A DNA stretch of 64,000 bases. It comes from Mytilus edulis (lineage: Eukaryota; Mollusca; Bivalvia; Mytilida; Mytilidae). The stretch lies in contig NC_092353.1 of assembly GCF_963676685.1 (NCBI RefSeq), positions 4,926,207 to 4,990,206 of the forward strand, read 5' to 3'. The notes beneath the pieces are model-generated. The model had not been told where the DNA came from and searched no databases. It worked only from the letters and a program-made list of their open reading frames with translations. Shown here in pieces: positions 22,749 through 34,059 of the stretch (position 1 is the stretch's first letter; every line of letters starts with the position of its first letter). The position numbers and the translations under genes were made by a program.

Positions 22749-22889
22749 CTTTCCTTGATTCCAGAAGGTCTCCACATTCTGTGCCATTATTAAGAGTAGG
22801 TCTAATGACTGTCCTGTATCTGGAAGCTGTTCCAGTTGCATCTGCTGAACTCCAAATTGTCCATTCGCTCAGCATACAAGGCATTTGTT
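22749..22889 (-). CDS. TSP1-like exon 2 of the visible array
   Basis: The acceptor is TATAATTTAG and the donor is AGGAAAG|GTTTGT. It encodes 47 residues: QMPCMLSEWTIWSSADATG, then RYRTVIRPTLNNGTECGDLL and ESRKG. Confidence 0.75.
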
Positions 22890-23036
22890 CTAAATTATAC
22901 AATTTAACTCATAACCACTGTTTATTTGTAGAACCAACAATTCTGAACATGTAGGATAACATTAACGGTACTAGTATTATTGCACTAGAAGTTCATTTCG
23001 ACTAAACATTTACCCATTATAAAAGATAACATAAAA

Positions 23037-23440
23037 AAGGAGATGTGGTATGATTGCCAATGAGACAACTGTCCACAAGAGACCAACATGACACAGACAT
23101 TAACAACTATAAGTCACCGTACGGTGAGTACAATGAGTAAAGCCCATACCGTATAGTCAGCTATAAAAGGCCCCAATAAGTTAGTTTCCAATAAGACAAC
23201 TCTTTGACAAGTGACTAAATGACACAGAAATTAATAGCTATTGCTCACTGTACAGCCTTCAACAATGATCAAAGTCAATACCATATAGTCAACTTGAAAA
23301 GATCCAGAACTTTCAAATGTAAAACAATTCAAACGAGAAAACTAACGACCTTATCAATGTCAAAAAATGAGCGAAAAACAAATATGTTTCACAACAATAA
23401 ACGACAACCACATAATTGCAGGCGGGGGGATACATGTTAG
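23037..23440 (+). repeat. Two tandem copies of dispersed repeat A
   Basis: First copy AGATGTGGTATGATTGCCAA (23040), second from about 23183 (CAATAAGACAACTCTTTGAC). Both show GTCACCGTACGG/CACTGTACAGCC and ATAGTCAGC/ATAGTCAAC blocks. Orientation is opposite to the other copies in this gene. Open frames here are repeat-derived. Nothing else is seen between 23440 and 24040. Confidence 0.8.
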
Positions 23441-24039
23441 TGGGGTCCCAACACTTCCCTAACATAGAACAGTTGTGTAACAGTACAACATAAAAACGAA
23501 CTATACAAATTGTTTGAATAAAAGCTTAACTCATTAGATGGATACAAATGGGATATATCTAATAAAAAAGGTGGTCTCGTACATCCCAACACTAAATAGA
23601 CAATAAGTGCAGACCTCGCAGTTACTGATAGCTAGTTCAAAGCCAATAACAACTAATAAAAAAATATGCATCTATTATCAATTAGTACACATCAAACATC
23701 TTTTGGACTTAGTGTATAGACATTATAAACAGTCAGAGAAAAACATGACCTTGTGCAATGCTAAGATACAGGTATCGACAGATTGTAGTCTAGATTAAAT
23801 ATTGTGTGCCGCACACTACGTGATGGATTGGTCTCATTGTTGAAGCATATATTTTTGTTAGTTTGTTTGAATTACTCCGTCTTTTTTCTGGTACAATTAT
23901 GCATGTTTAAGCATCTATGAGGTATAATCAAACAAATCCTACTGCAATATTACGCTTATTCTCACGTTACTCGATTATGTTTTCTCATGATGCGCATCTC
24001 AATTGTTAAATTGCTGAACTATCAACAATCATTATACAA

Positions 24040-24360
24040 GACGGAAGTATAGCTAGCTATAAAACCGAGCTCAACTCACCATTTTTTTTCGGAATATTTG
24101 TGTACCACTAACGAAATATGACACTTGCCTTCTATTCGTTCTGCTATTTGATATAGTCGAGCATTTGATTTTGTCAGGTTTTATTGACGTCTCCATTTTC
24201 GAATTTACTATGGAATTTGATATTTTCAATCACCCTGTTTTTGCTGAGCGTTGATTCGCCTTCCGTGTGATGAATGCATATGATAAGACGCCTTCCCCGA
24301 TGACGTACCCGGTCTTGCTGTTTCTTGGGGTCAAATCACTCCTTGTCCTTGTTATATTGA
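24040..24360 (+). repeat. Dispersed repeat C copy, with tail
   Basis: AAAACCGAGCTCAACTCACC, TTTTGTCAGGTTTTATTGAC and a trailing segment to about 24360 that also follows repeat C elsewhere in the array. Confidence 0.65.
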
Positions 24361-24749
24361 TGTGTATCTTGTTATATATGAAATGTTATCGATACACTTC
24401 TTTTGTGTAAATTTACAAATCATAGAAATATTCATAAAAATTCCTTTTATATAGAAACACTTCACGATTCTATATTCAGATATAGATATTTTCCCTCCTT
24501 CATTGCAAAAGACAACCAGTGACAAATGACATTTTTTGTGTAAACCCTTGGTTCATATCTAGATAGGAATTCTTAATCTAAAAGTAAGATTATCTGTATA
24601 ACACATAATTACAGATATGTTCCAATTGTCATAACCACAACTCCGTCCTTGTTTCATCGATTGTGACAACGTCAAATGAGATTTATCACAGACGTTATGC
24701 TTACTAGTGTGACAAATGCAACTAATGGAGCAGACCATGCCACTGCTGG

Positions 24750-25080
24750 TGGACGTTTCGTCCCCGAGGTTATCACCAACCCAGTAGTCACAATTTAGTG
24801 TTGACATGAATTTCAATTATAAGGTCTATTTTTATAAATTTCCTGTTACAAAACTTTGATTTTTTTCGAAAAACTAAGGATTTATTTTCTTATCCCCGGA
24901 ATTGATTACCTTGGCCGTATTTTGCACAACGTTTTGGAAATTTGTGTTTTCAATCCTCTTCAACTATGTTCTTGTTTGGCTTCTTACCAATTTTGATCTG
25001 AGCGTCACTGATGAGTCTTATGTAGACGAAACGCGTGTCTTATGTATTAAATAATATTCCTGGTACTTTTGATACCCTTC
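24750..25080 (-). repeat. Dispersed repeat family B copy
   Basis: Matches 47465-47825 closely: GGTGGACGTTTCGTCCCCGA, CAACCCAGTAGTC, CGAAAAACTAAGGATTT and GAGCGTCACTGATGAGTCTT with ATGTAGACGAAACGCG. Confidence 0.85.
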
Positions 25081-25498
25081 TGTAGCGTCTGAAATTAACC
25101 CGGCTTTGCTCAGTTTAAGTTTTGAGGACTTATTCTTTTCGACCTTTTTCGTTTTTGTCATGATGTTATTATTTTTGTATGTGAAGAATTCATGTAGCAA
25201 AATAGTCTTTTGTGTTATAGAAAATACATCTTGTTTTTTTTCATTTAATTTGCAGTGTAGTGTTTGGTATATTTTGAAGCCTTTACAATTCAAAGTATAT
25301 AAATCTAATATAGTTATCTCATCGTCACATGAACCTGACAAACAACTAATATCTGTGTAGCTTCAATTTTAAGGAGATAGCCTGCAGTGGCCTTGTTAAA
25401 CCTATACTTTTAATAAAAGTACGGACAAAGTATTATCCAGGTTTGAAAAATGATGATGAAGATTTATTATTCTGTCTGGTGAAGGTATCAAAAATTAC

Positions 25499-25639
25499 CT
25501 TTCTTAAGTTCGAAAAGTTCTTCACATTTATTGCCACCATTTAAGGGAGGTCTGACTACAGTTCTATATCTGTATATAGTTCCCGTGGCATCTGGTGCTT
25601 GCCAGTTAGTCCATGCACTCATTATACAAGGCATTGCTT
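25499..25639 (-). CDS. TSP1-like exon 1 of the visible array
   Basis: The acceptor is AATATTTTCCAG and the donor is AAGAAAG|GTAATT. It encodes AMPCIMSAWTNWQAPDATG, then RYRTVVRPPLNGGNKCEELF and ELKKG (47 residues, phase 1 to phase 1). Confidence 0.75.
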
Positions 25640-28300
25640 CTGGAAAATATTAACATCACAGCAGTAAAACGTTGAAATGGATTCAATGAATATAAAAATA
25701 ATGAGACAACTATCCATCAGATATCAATTGATGTAAATTTAACATGTTTAAGAAACAATAAGAAGTATCCGTACAACCTTTATAAATAAGCAATTGACAT
25801 ACTATATATTAGCAGTACATTGTAAGCTAAAGTAAGCTATGAAAGGCCATGGAAAAATAAAAAATATGAAATAATGTAAACGAGAAAAGCAACAACCGCA
25901 TAAATACTAAATGAATTACGAAAAATAGACCACTGAGTAACAGGCGTCTTACTTGGGACAGACATATAATAATGTGGAGATATTAACATATTTGCGAGTG
26001 TGTAACTCTCCATTAAAACAAAATTCAAGTAAAGTAAGAAAGACTTATTCAATGAACGAATGAAAGATGGGTATGCCTAAACCTATCTGAAGTCTAGTAT
26101 ATAAATAAACCGACTGGCATAGTAATGATATTATTAAAGATGTAATTTTTCTCTTTGACCAAGATTTTGTACGTTTCAGTAATCAAGTTTATCGACAGGA
26201 TGTAGCTATGCTTATACGCACCAAATCATTTCTTTAATGCAGAGATTTTCCTTTGTTTTTTATGAATTACACATTTTGAACAAACTCGTTTAATTGATAA
26301 ATCTAAAACACTAACTTGATCATTATGTTTAGGAATGAGTTGGGCGTATAACCTCACTACATTATATATTGTGTCTGTTCTATGAAGTCAGGAGTCCGTA
26401 ATACAGTCGTTGTCGACGTTTGCTATCTGACATATTTGTTTTATCGTTAGCTTTTAAACTTGATTTGTTTCACAGTTTATAGCTGACTTCACGGTATGTA
26501 TTCTACTCATGTCCAAAGGTACTACGATATCCTTTAGTGTCTTCCATTCAACGTCATTTGTTCTCAAACGGAAACTATACTAGTTGCCAATCATACTACG
26601 TCTCCTTATTCTATATGTAGTCTGACGGTTAAAATACTATTATATACACAAAATAAAACACTGGCAAATTTCAAGTAAATTCATTTAATCAAACTATTTT
26701 AGAGCTAAAACAGACTGCAAATATAAACTGTTGGTTTAAGTAGTAATTTGTTGATTGCGCTATTGTTCGAATAGAGACCATAATTAATCAACTTTTATAT
26801 TAGAAATAATCAACTAGCATATATCCACTGATTTCATAATGCAGTGTGTGAAGCTGGTTTATCATTCTGTTTCATTCAAGTCACTTGGCCAACCGATGGA
26901 ATATACGCAAGAGAAACGGAAAATACAAAAGCGATAATAAAACTCATCAATCTCAAACAAAATGGCGCAATTCCAACAAAAAAGAAAGCGACAAAACGAG
27001 AAACAACAGTTTGCAAAAAAACAACACTGGAAACAGAAAAGTTAGCAACAAGGCCCATAACAATCGTGTAAAAGCTCAGGTGCTCCAAAAAGGAAAGTAC
27101 ACCTGCTCCATATGAGGCACCCATCGAGTTACTCATAAAAGTACAAATGTGATGAAAAGTTTAATTTAGTAGTTCACATTTGAGGACGAGAGAACGAGTT
27201 GTGGTTTTTTTAAAAAAATGAAAATATCTGTCGTTGTGAAAAAGATATTGCATCTTTTTGTCCTGATGAGGCGAAAATCAATCACCAATCAATCAACAAG
27301 TCATTGAAACAATCTTGATACGAAATGTAAATTCTACAGTATCGTATGAACTGAGTAATAAGTACGGATGCAAGCAATACTCGAATATTGTTAATAGGAA
27401 ATGTATAGTTCACTATTGGGAAGCTTAAATAATATATTTTGACATTATATTTTGTTCTAAACCTACCTGCATTTGCAATACACAGTCTTAACAAGTCATT
27501 ATATCAGAACCGTGAATGTCATTGCCTAATCCCTTATAAAAGTTAATAAACCTACCTAGATAAGAACAGCGTGTTGTGTCAAACTTGCGGATGTCGGTGA
27601 TCATGTTATAATAAGTGCATGTGCCAAGGAACATACACAATTTTTTAGTGTATGCCCATCTAATCAAATTGGTCATCTTGCAGCATACCAATGGGTTTCT
27701 TTTTAAGGAACTACATTGAAACAATTACGTTAATATGTAATATTGAAACAACAGTTTTCATAACATTGAATAAAACAAAAATGACCTTAAAACTTTCGAG
27801 AAAATAGAAAAATAATCGCATTTCAAGATTTCGGAAGCTGTTATTTGGATGTACCTTCATCAGAAACGTTAAAAGTAAAAATTTTGCAAATCAAGAATGT
27901 GTAATTGCCGCAACGCCGATGCATTTTATTCAGGTATTTACATTCGTTTCTTTTTTACTTTTTGTAAATTGGATATACTTTTTAATCAGTATAAATCATG
28001 TATGGCAATTTTAGTCAAATTTGAATTTTTTTTCAACTTTTTCATTCAGTATGAGACGAAATGCTATGTTTATTGCATGATAAGAGGAATTCAGATTGTG
28101 AATACTTGACAATGTTTTATTGAGGTATTCCATAATGAAAACACAGTAATATAAAAGACCTGTATTATTGCCGAAAAGTTGTAGATGATTATAATTTAAA
28201 GAGATTTCGACGACTAGTATTTATATCACCAGTTCTCTTCAGTGAGAATCTTTGCGGATGTGTGACCCGATACTTAACCGTAATGTTTTACTGTTGGTTT
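25640..28300. other. Mostly repeat-derived or unrecognised sequence
   Basis: Fragments of repeat A occur at about 25692-25740 and 26470-26620. Fragments of the repeat with TCGTGTAAAAGCTCAGGTGC are at about 27060-27150. On the minus strand two donor-like GTAGGT sites (27466 and 27554) follow open Cys-containing stretches, the upper one ending DTTRCSYL. They could be small exons of the LRR or TSP1-like gene, but I found no convincing acceptors and do not call them. Confidence 0.4.
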
Positions 28301-28309
28301 ACAAGTTAT

Positions 28310-28580
28310 GCTTGAGAATTGTTATCTCCCTTATCTATGTATGTTGCATTGGCGTTTGTTTTTTTTGTTGCACTCTTAAAGACTTTCCGTTTTGAGTTTT
28401 TCTCGGAGTTCAGTCCTTTTGTGATTTCCCTTTTTTCAGTGTTTCAGTCGTTTTGTTGTTTTCCTCTCACAGTTGATTTGTTTCCCTCTGTTTTTGTTTC
28501 TTACCGGATTATTTTTTTTTCTCAATCGGTTTATGAATTTTAAACAGCAGTATACTATTGTTGCCTCTATTTGGTATAGC
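28310..28580 (+). repeat. Dispersed repeat C copy
   Basis: GACTTTCCGTTTTGAGTTTT, TCTCGGAGTTCAGTCC and the T-rich tail to ACTATTGTTGCCTCTATTTG. Open frames here are part of the repeat. Confidence 0.8.
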
Positions 28581-28742
28581 CCTGTTACAACATTGGAAAG
28601 ATATTCACACCGTAACATTAAATTGTATCCATGTTTTATGCGAACAATACATGTTATAACGGGTGCACCTCTTGGACCGAGATACTGATCATACTTATCA
28701 TCAGGGTCTCGTTCAAGATCGTACCGGCTACTTAGGGATTCG

Positions 28743-28835
28743 TAGATTTATGACTATTGAACGTGTAGCTAGCCTAGCTGCTACGTATATATTGATAGCA
28801 GCTGTCTAGCTACACGTTCAATAGTCATAAATCTA
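28743..28835. repeat. Perfect inverted repeat with 30-bp arms (hairpin)
   Basis: The arm at 28743-28772 (TAGATTTATGACTATTGAAC, then GTGTAGCTAG) is repeated exactly in reverse complement at 28806-28835. The 33-bp loop has its own AGCTGCTA/TAGCAGCT pairing. Compact foldback or MITE-like; hairpin RNA potential is discussed under findings. Confidence 0.9.
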
Positions 28836-29103
28836 TGTAGCACTACGTAGCATTATTTATCTGCTACGATGGTGAACGCAATCCTTGTTAACTTGTGGTT
28901 AAAGGCAATCATAAAGCCTAGATGCAACTAAAGAAACAAAACGACAAAAGAAACAAATACATATGTTGTCTTTATATATCCATCTCAGTTGATGTTTATC
29001 ACAATACATATTAACTGTAATGAACTACAGACTAAATGTTCTGAAATATTTATCTGCATATATATAAATAAAACAAAATTGCATATTTGTTGATAGTACT
29101 TAC

Positions 29104-29175
29104 ACACTTTTCAACGAATGAAGACTGTTAAATGCACCGCTTTCTACACTTGAAATGTCATTATTCGATAAATCT
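29104..29175 (-). CDS. LRR exon (second repeat)
   Basis: 72 bp between ATACCTTACAG and GTAAGT. It encodes LDLSNNDISSVESGAFNSL then HSLKSV, a standard extracellular LRR (LDLSxNxI...AFxxLxxL). Confidence 0.8.
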
Positions 29176-29884
29176 CTGTAAGGTATTTATATATCAAGTC
29201 ATCTCCATTAAAATATATACATGTATTCAAATAAATATTAAGTCATCTTCTTTTTAAACATACATTCACAAAACTCAGTATCAGTTCAAAGAACAAATAG
29301 TCCTCGTTCATTTAAAAAATTTGTGAATTATTTAATTGTTACAACATTGTATCTTTTAATTAGATCTAAGTCACACCACATTTAATGTTAACATGCATCA
29401 TCCAATTGATAATCAGTGAGATAACTGTTTCCAAATATGTGTAGTACTCGATTTTAGACTAAATGATATTTGTGAACTGTCTGCATAATTTCAAGATTAT
29501 ACAAGCTACGTGTAACACATGTATTTAACATGTATACTATGTTTGTTAAAAAAAACCAATCAATATTCAAAATTCTAAATTTTAAAAAAGTCAACATTTT
29601 AATAACTTCTGCCCTCACAGTAGTAATGTTCGACTATACAATAAGTGTCTTTCCAACAGAAAAAAAACCATACATTAGCAATTAGAAATCATTATTTGAA
29701 AAAGTAACTATATTTACTATATATAAAAGAAAGTAACTCAAATTATACATAATATCAAATATGCATGAAGGAAACGATACTATTTTAGGTCAAATGTGAA
29801 TGACTTTAATATCTATAGTTTTATAGATATATTTCAAAGTGATTTCAAATATTCATAATTTTCATATTCTAACACTGTACTTAC

Positions 29885-29956
29885 AACTTATTAAGCGATG
29901 TCAATCTGGATAACGAGGCGGATGTTATTGCAGTAATAGAATTTCCTTTTAGGTAT
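29885..29956 (-). CDS. LRR exon (first repeat)
   Basis: 72 bp between TTATTTTGTAG and GTAAGT. It encodes LYLKGNSITAITSASLSRL then TSLNKL, with LxLxxNxI spacing. Confidence 0.8.
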
Positions 29957-30288
29957 CTACAAAATAAATAACAACTATATCATGAAACAAACAGTAGTAA
30001 AATGTTGGTTGTTCTATCACCAGGCTAGGGTAAAATAATAATTCCATTTTAAACTTCCGTTGAACAATTACATTTTTTTTATTTTTTTTTTTATTTTTTT
30101 ACACACATACTAATATACGATTAGGGTATGTGTAAATATTTTAAAATGCTTACTAAACGATAGAACTGTTCATAATCCCGTCCTCTTTTCGTCGATTGTG
30201 ACGTCATCAATCTAAGTATTATTTTTTTAAATTGTTATCATTTTGATGAAACTACCTGCATTACGATGTACATATTTAAAAGACTTAC

Positions 30289-30461
30289 AATTTGGTTGTT
30301 GATTTGGGTATATTGATAGGTATTTCTGTCAAACCAGCAAATTCACAAAACACTTTTGTTCCTTCACAAGAACACATAGATAGTTCTTCTGCAGTACACC
30401 TACTAGCATAAACTTCTTGTAAAAAGCCGGCGGTCAAAATTATAATCAACATACAGAACAT
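30289..30461 (-). CDS. LRR protein exon 1: signal peptide and LRRNT cap
   Basis: ATG at 30461. MFCMLIIILTAGFLQEVYAS is a signal peptide with likely cleavage after the Ala. The cap follows with Cys in the order RCTAEELSMCSC, then VFCEFAGLTEIPINIPKSTT, the usual LRRNT pattern (C..C.C....C followed by L..IP..IP). It ends in phase 2 at AAATT|GTAAGT. The start is supported by the signal peptide. Confidence 0.75.
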
Positions 30462-30869
30462 AGTGCCAGCTTAGTTTGTCTTGTGTCTTTAAATGCTGGA
30501 AAATAATATAACACTGTTTTTTAAAAACAGTTATGACATGAGAATTGACGAACAAAATATGGCGACCGGTATGTCTCTGTATATTCGTTTCATTATTTCG
30601 CTGACCAAAAACAGTATTTACAAAACCATAAGCGATTTTTAAAATAATCTCTGTATCAAACTTTTGAAAATAACATTTTAGAAAATAACGTATTACTGTA
30701 CGCGTGAATTTAAGCAGATTCATTCAATTTGAATTTTGTAGAGCTACGTAGGTGAAAAGAGTAAAAATCTTTATCAAGATTATGACCATCTCTCAGCCAT
30801 CAATAGACACCTAAAGTGGTAACATTTGAACAACTAATAGAATTATTCTTAACCGAGACGTATATAAAT

Positions 30870-31035
30870 GAGGAGATGTAGTATGGTTGACAATGTGACA
30901 ACTGTCAACCAGAGTTCAAATGAAGTGGATGTAAGCAATTATATGCAACCGTACAACTTTCAAACAATTAGAAAATCCTATACTGTTTATTCGACTGTAA
31001 AAGGACCCGAAGAGAACAATAACGTATAATAAACA
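30870..31035 (+). repeat. Dispersed repeat A copy
   Basis: GGAGATGTAGTATGGTTGAC, CAACTGTCAACCAGAGTTC and CAACCGTACAACTTTCAA. Confidence 0.75.
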
Positions 31036-31269
31036 AACATAAAGCAAGACGTAAAACTAAGTTCATAAGAAGTCCGTGTCCGATGTCAGAATAAGTAACA
31101 AAAGAAACTTAGCAAAATGGCAATGATACAAAAATTAACACTACTAGCAGTTACTGAAATGCCAGTTCCAGACATTAAACTGATTTAAGATTATGTCTTC
31201 ATCATATATGAATATCAAGCACAATTCCTCCCATTAGGAGTCTAGTTTCATATCATCATATCAGTCGTT

Positions 31270-31480
31270 GGACAGAAGTGAGTTCACACTTAAAAAATGT
31301 CCTATCATTTCAACTAAAATCGGTATTTTTCGAAAAATTATTACGAAGTAGCTCTTTGGGCGATTTTTATGAAATAGATACCATAAGATGCAGAAATGTC
31401 TGAAGTTTTATTGATTTTTTTTTTAGTTTATTTTAGTTGAAATGATAGGACAATTTTTGAGTGAGAACTGACTTTTGTCC
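31270..31480. mobile_element. 211-bp foldback element
   Basis: Inverted arms of ~51 bp: the outer part is GGACAGAAGTGAGTTC and the inner part TGTCCTATCATTTCAACTAA, with the inverted copy (TTAGTTGAAATGATAGGACA) ending at 31480. The interior is non-coding. MITE-like; no clear target duplication. Confidence 0.75.
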
Positions 31481-31739
31481 TATGACTGTACAATATACGA
31501 GAAGAACATAGCTCATACCATCCCAACAATTGATTTTTATATTAAATGTGTTTTTCCTAAACATGCCATCTTTCATCTTTGATGATATGACAGCAATATC
31601 GTAACTATATACCTACTGATTAAGTCTGTTTAAATGTTTGGTTAACTTTTGAGGTGAATGTCGACGTTTTTGTGCTGTGTATAAAATATTAAGCTACTAT
31701 AACAGGTTCCTGATCATCCTCGTCATGAGAATGGCGATT

Positions 31740-32700
31740 TTTGTGTTAAATAATTGTACACATGACACAACATAGAAAACTAAAGAATAAGCAATACGAA
31801 CCTCACCAAAAACTAGGGGTGATCTCTAAATGTATCTAAAACTTTGTAAAAATATCATTGTAACATCAAGCGAGAATAATTATTCTGAATTTGATAATTT
31901 GCGTTCTTAAGGATTTTTCAAGAAAATAAGGCCCGTTTTCCCCTTTTTGCATTTGATATTTATGAAATTAATAAAAAATAGAAATAAGAAGATGTGGCAT
32001 GAGTACCAATAAGACACCTCTCCATCCAAGTCACAATTTATTAAAGTAAACCATTATAAGTCAAAGTACGGTCTTCAACACGGAGCCTCGGCTCACACCG
32101 AACAGCAAGCTATAAAAAACAATTGTCTAATCTATATAAAAAAAAACGAGAAAAGAGAAACGCTAATGAACCATATCAACAAAAACAACTACTTAACATC
32201 AAATTCCTGTCTTAGGACAGATGCAAATAAACTCATCATAGATACCAGGACTAAATTTAGTATATACGCCAGACGCGCGTTTCGTCTACAAAAGACTCAT
32301 CAGTGACGCTCGAATCCAAAAAAGTTAAAAAGGCAAAATAAAGTACAAAGTTGAAGAGCATTGAGAACCAAAATTCCTAAAAGTTTTGCCAAATACAGCT
32401 AAGGTAATCTATGCCTGAGGTAGAAAAGCCTTAGTATTTCAAAAAATTCAAAAATTTGTAAACAGTTAATTTATAAATATAACCATATCAATGACAATTC
32501 TTGTCAGCACAAAAAGTGCTGACTACTGGGCTTGTGATACCCTCGGGGAAATAAATCTCCACCAGCAGTGGCATCGACCCAGTGGTTGTAAATAAACTCA
32601 TCATAGATACCAGGATTAAATTTAGTATATACGCCAGACGCGCGAAAACGAATGCAGCGGGTTTAAACATTTTAATAGGTACCAACCTTCACCTTTATCT
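31740..32700 (+). repeat. Cluster of dispersed repeats (D fragment, long A type, B)
   Basis: 31745-31830: CACAACATAGAAAACTAAAG and AAAACTAGGGGTGATCTC. 31985-32180: GAAGATGTGGCATGAGTACC and CACACCGAACAGCAAGCTAT. 32225-32700: two ACGCCAGACGCGCG cores, and CCTCGGGGAAATAAATCTCC as at 53.25 kb. Confidence 0.8.
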
Positions 32701-33340
32701 GAAACAATGGTCTCAACATAGAAAGAAACACTTTAACATAGCAATTGAAATGGCTTAACTCAATCAAAAGACATATAGCATACACTTAGCTAATAAATTT
32801 GATCTATGTCACAATTTTAAAACAAAATCAATACATTAATGGATGCAAAAATAAAAGGCAACAGTATACCGCTGTGAGATGTTAAACAATTTCAGAAAAA
32901 AAAACATCAATAATCTGGAATATATGCCGCCAAATAGAATAATATACACAGTTAAATTAAAATAATATTGTTGTAAGGTATACAGTTTAAATTGAAAACA
33001 GCAATATTTTTTTACAAAAAGTCTACATCTACATCGTTGAAATGCAAAAGGTCTAAGACCCATCAAATAGTACGGAGAAATGAAAGTTTATAGTCATAAC
33101 CAAACATTTATCAAAGCTGATATATATTGAAAATAGAAGGACGAAATATAATCCTAAATAGTTGAACATTAAATAACAAATAAACATTACAAAGCAAGTT
33201 TCCCAGTAAATTTTAACAAATTCAGTTTTCTCTATATAACCCATATAAAATAACTCTGATTTCCGTTAATTTCAATGTATTTAAATGAAGAAGAAAATGT
33301 TAACGTCCATCGAATAAATGAGACGTATTTAGTCATTCTT

Positions 33341-33515
33341 TTACAAAGCTTTTTCAATGTCTACACTCTCTTCAACGTTTATCAATTTTAATACATCTTC
33401 TGGATCGGAATATTGTGAAGGATTTTCCATCACAAGATCGTAAAATCTGTCTATTACTGATGGTACAAAAATAGCCATTACAGCTAAGATGTGTTGGTGA
33501 AAATTCTGCGAAAAA
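33341..33515 (-). CDS. Possible terminal exon of an unidentified gene
   Basis: After a good acceptor (TTATTTTTCGCAG) the minus strand is open for ~57 codons: NFHQHILAVMAIFVPSVIDR at the start and VEESVDIEKAL with a stop at the end. I recognise no family. Chance openness, or belonging to the decayed locus on the other strand, is equally possible. Confidence 0.3.
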
Positions 33516-33909
33516 TAAATAATCGTCAAAACCGAAGCAGTCTGTCCTCATCATACTAAAACGTTTTGATAAAACTGTAGCATATTGGTTAAACATTGTA
33601 TACAGGCCAAAGTATGAATATTACTACAAGGATATAATGCCTATGTGTATGTTCGAAGAGTATCTAAGTTATAAGGGGACTCTAACTGACTACAAAGTAT
33701 TTACTTTCTTTGGTAAACCCTACTTTATTGGGGTTAGTAGTAATTTAAAAGGTCGTTATACCTTGGATTATTTCACACCTAAATGGAACCCGATACCTTT
33801 GAGAGAATTGTCAGACAATATACCAAAAAACCGTTATATAAACAAACCGGTATTCTTAGAAGACATGTTACAATATGCTACATATAATAAGATCTGGTTT
33901 CAACAGTAG
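33508..33909 (+). pseudogene. TupA-like ATP-grasp domain fragment
   Basis: Open from about 33508, no good start. It reads RFDKTVAYWLNIVYRPKYEY and then the best block, MCMFEEYLSYKGTLTDYKVF followed by TFFGKPYFIGV, ending WFQQ and a stop at 33907-33909. The EEYL...G.L.DYK.F.F.GKP pattern is that of TupA-like ATP-grasp proteins (linked to teichuronopeptide and glycan synthesis in bacteria). Only the central part of the domain is present. It could be one exon of a real gene or a decayed copy; the early stop and missing flanks favour the latter. Confidence 0.5.
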
Positions 33910-34059
33910 CATTAGATTACGAAACAATTTTTTCTTTTAACGAAAGGTCTTCATTACATAAACTTCATGACCACCGTCTCATTTTATCTAACTTTTCATA
34001 TAAATAGTTACCAATAGTCTACTCTAAAAAAAAATGAGTGATAGACGTATTAAATTATC

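Larger units (their letters stand above)
18250..25639 (-). other. Gene span: array of five thrombospondin-1-like exons
   Basis: Exons in transcript order are 25499-25639, 22749-22889, 20818-20955, 19563-19700 and 18250-18396. Each encodes one ~46-49-residue module of the form PCxxSxWxxW, then DATG...RYR.V.RP..N.G..C..L. All five are phase 1 to phase 1, so they can be added or skipped without a frame change. The W-x-x-W and R-x-R-x strand pattern is that of TSP1 repeats, but each module has only two cysteines rather than six, so the fold call is inference. TSP1 modules act in extracellular adhesion and matrix binding. First and last exons of the gene are not identified. The LRR start exons at 29.1-30.5 kb on the same strand could be its beginning or a separate gene. 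Confidence 0.65.
29104..30461 (-). other. Gene span: start of a leucine-rich-repeat protein
   Basis: Three exons (30289-30461, 29885-29956, 29104-29175) join in frame, each junction in phase 2. Together they encode a signal peptide, a cysteine-rich LRR N-terminal cap and two 24-residue LRRs, each on its own 72-bp exon. One-LRR-per-exon with phase 2 junctions is common in extracellular animal LRR proteins. The last exon ends at a good donor (GTAAGT), so the protein continues, but I could not find the next exon. It may continue into the TSP1-like exons further down the same strand (those are phase 1, so at least one linking exon would be needed) or be a separate gene or fragment. Confidence 0.65.

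Noticed and set aside
26844-27136. Overlapping open frames on both strands
   Set aside because: The region overlaps a fragment of a mussel dispersed repeat (TCGTGTAAAAGCTCAGGTGC) and has no domain.
27470-27720. Cys-containing open stretches before GTAGGT donors on the minus strand
   Set aside because: No convincing acceptor and no recognisable domain; kept only as a possible link between the LRR and TSP1-like exons.
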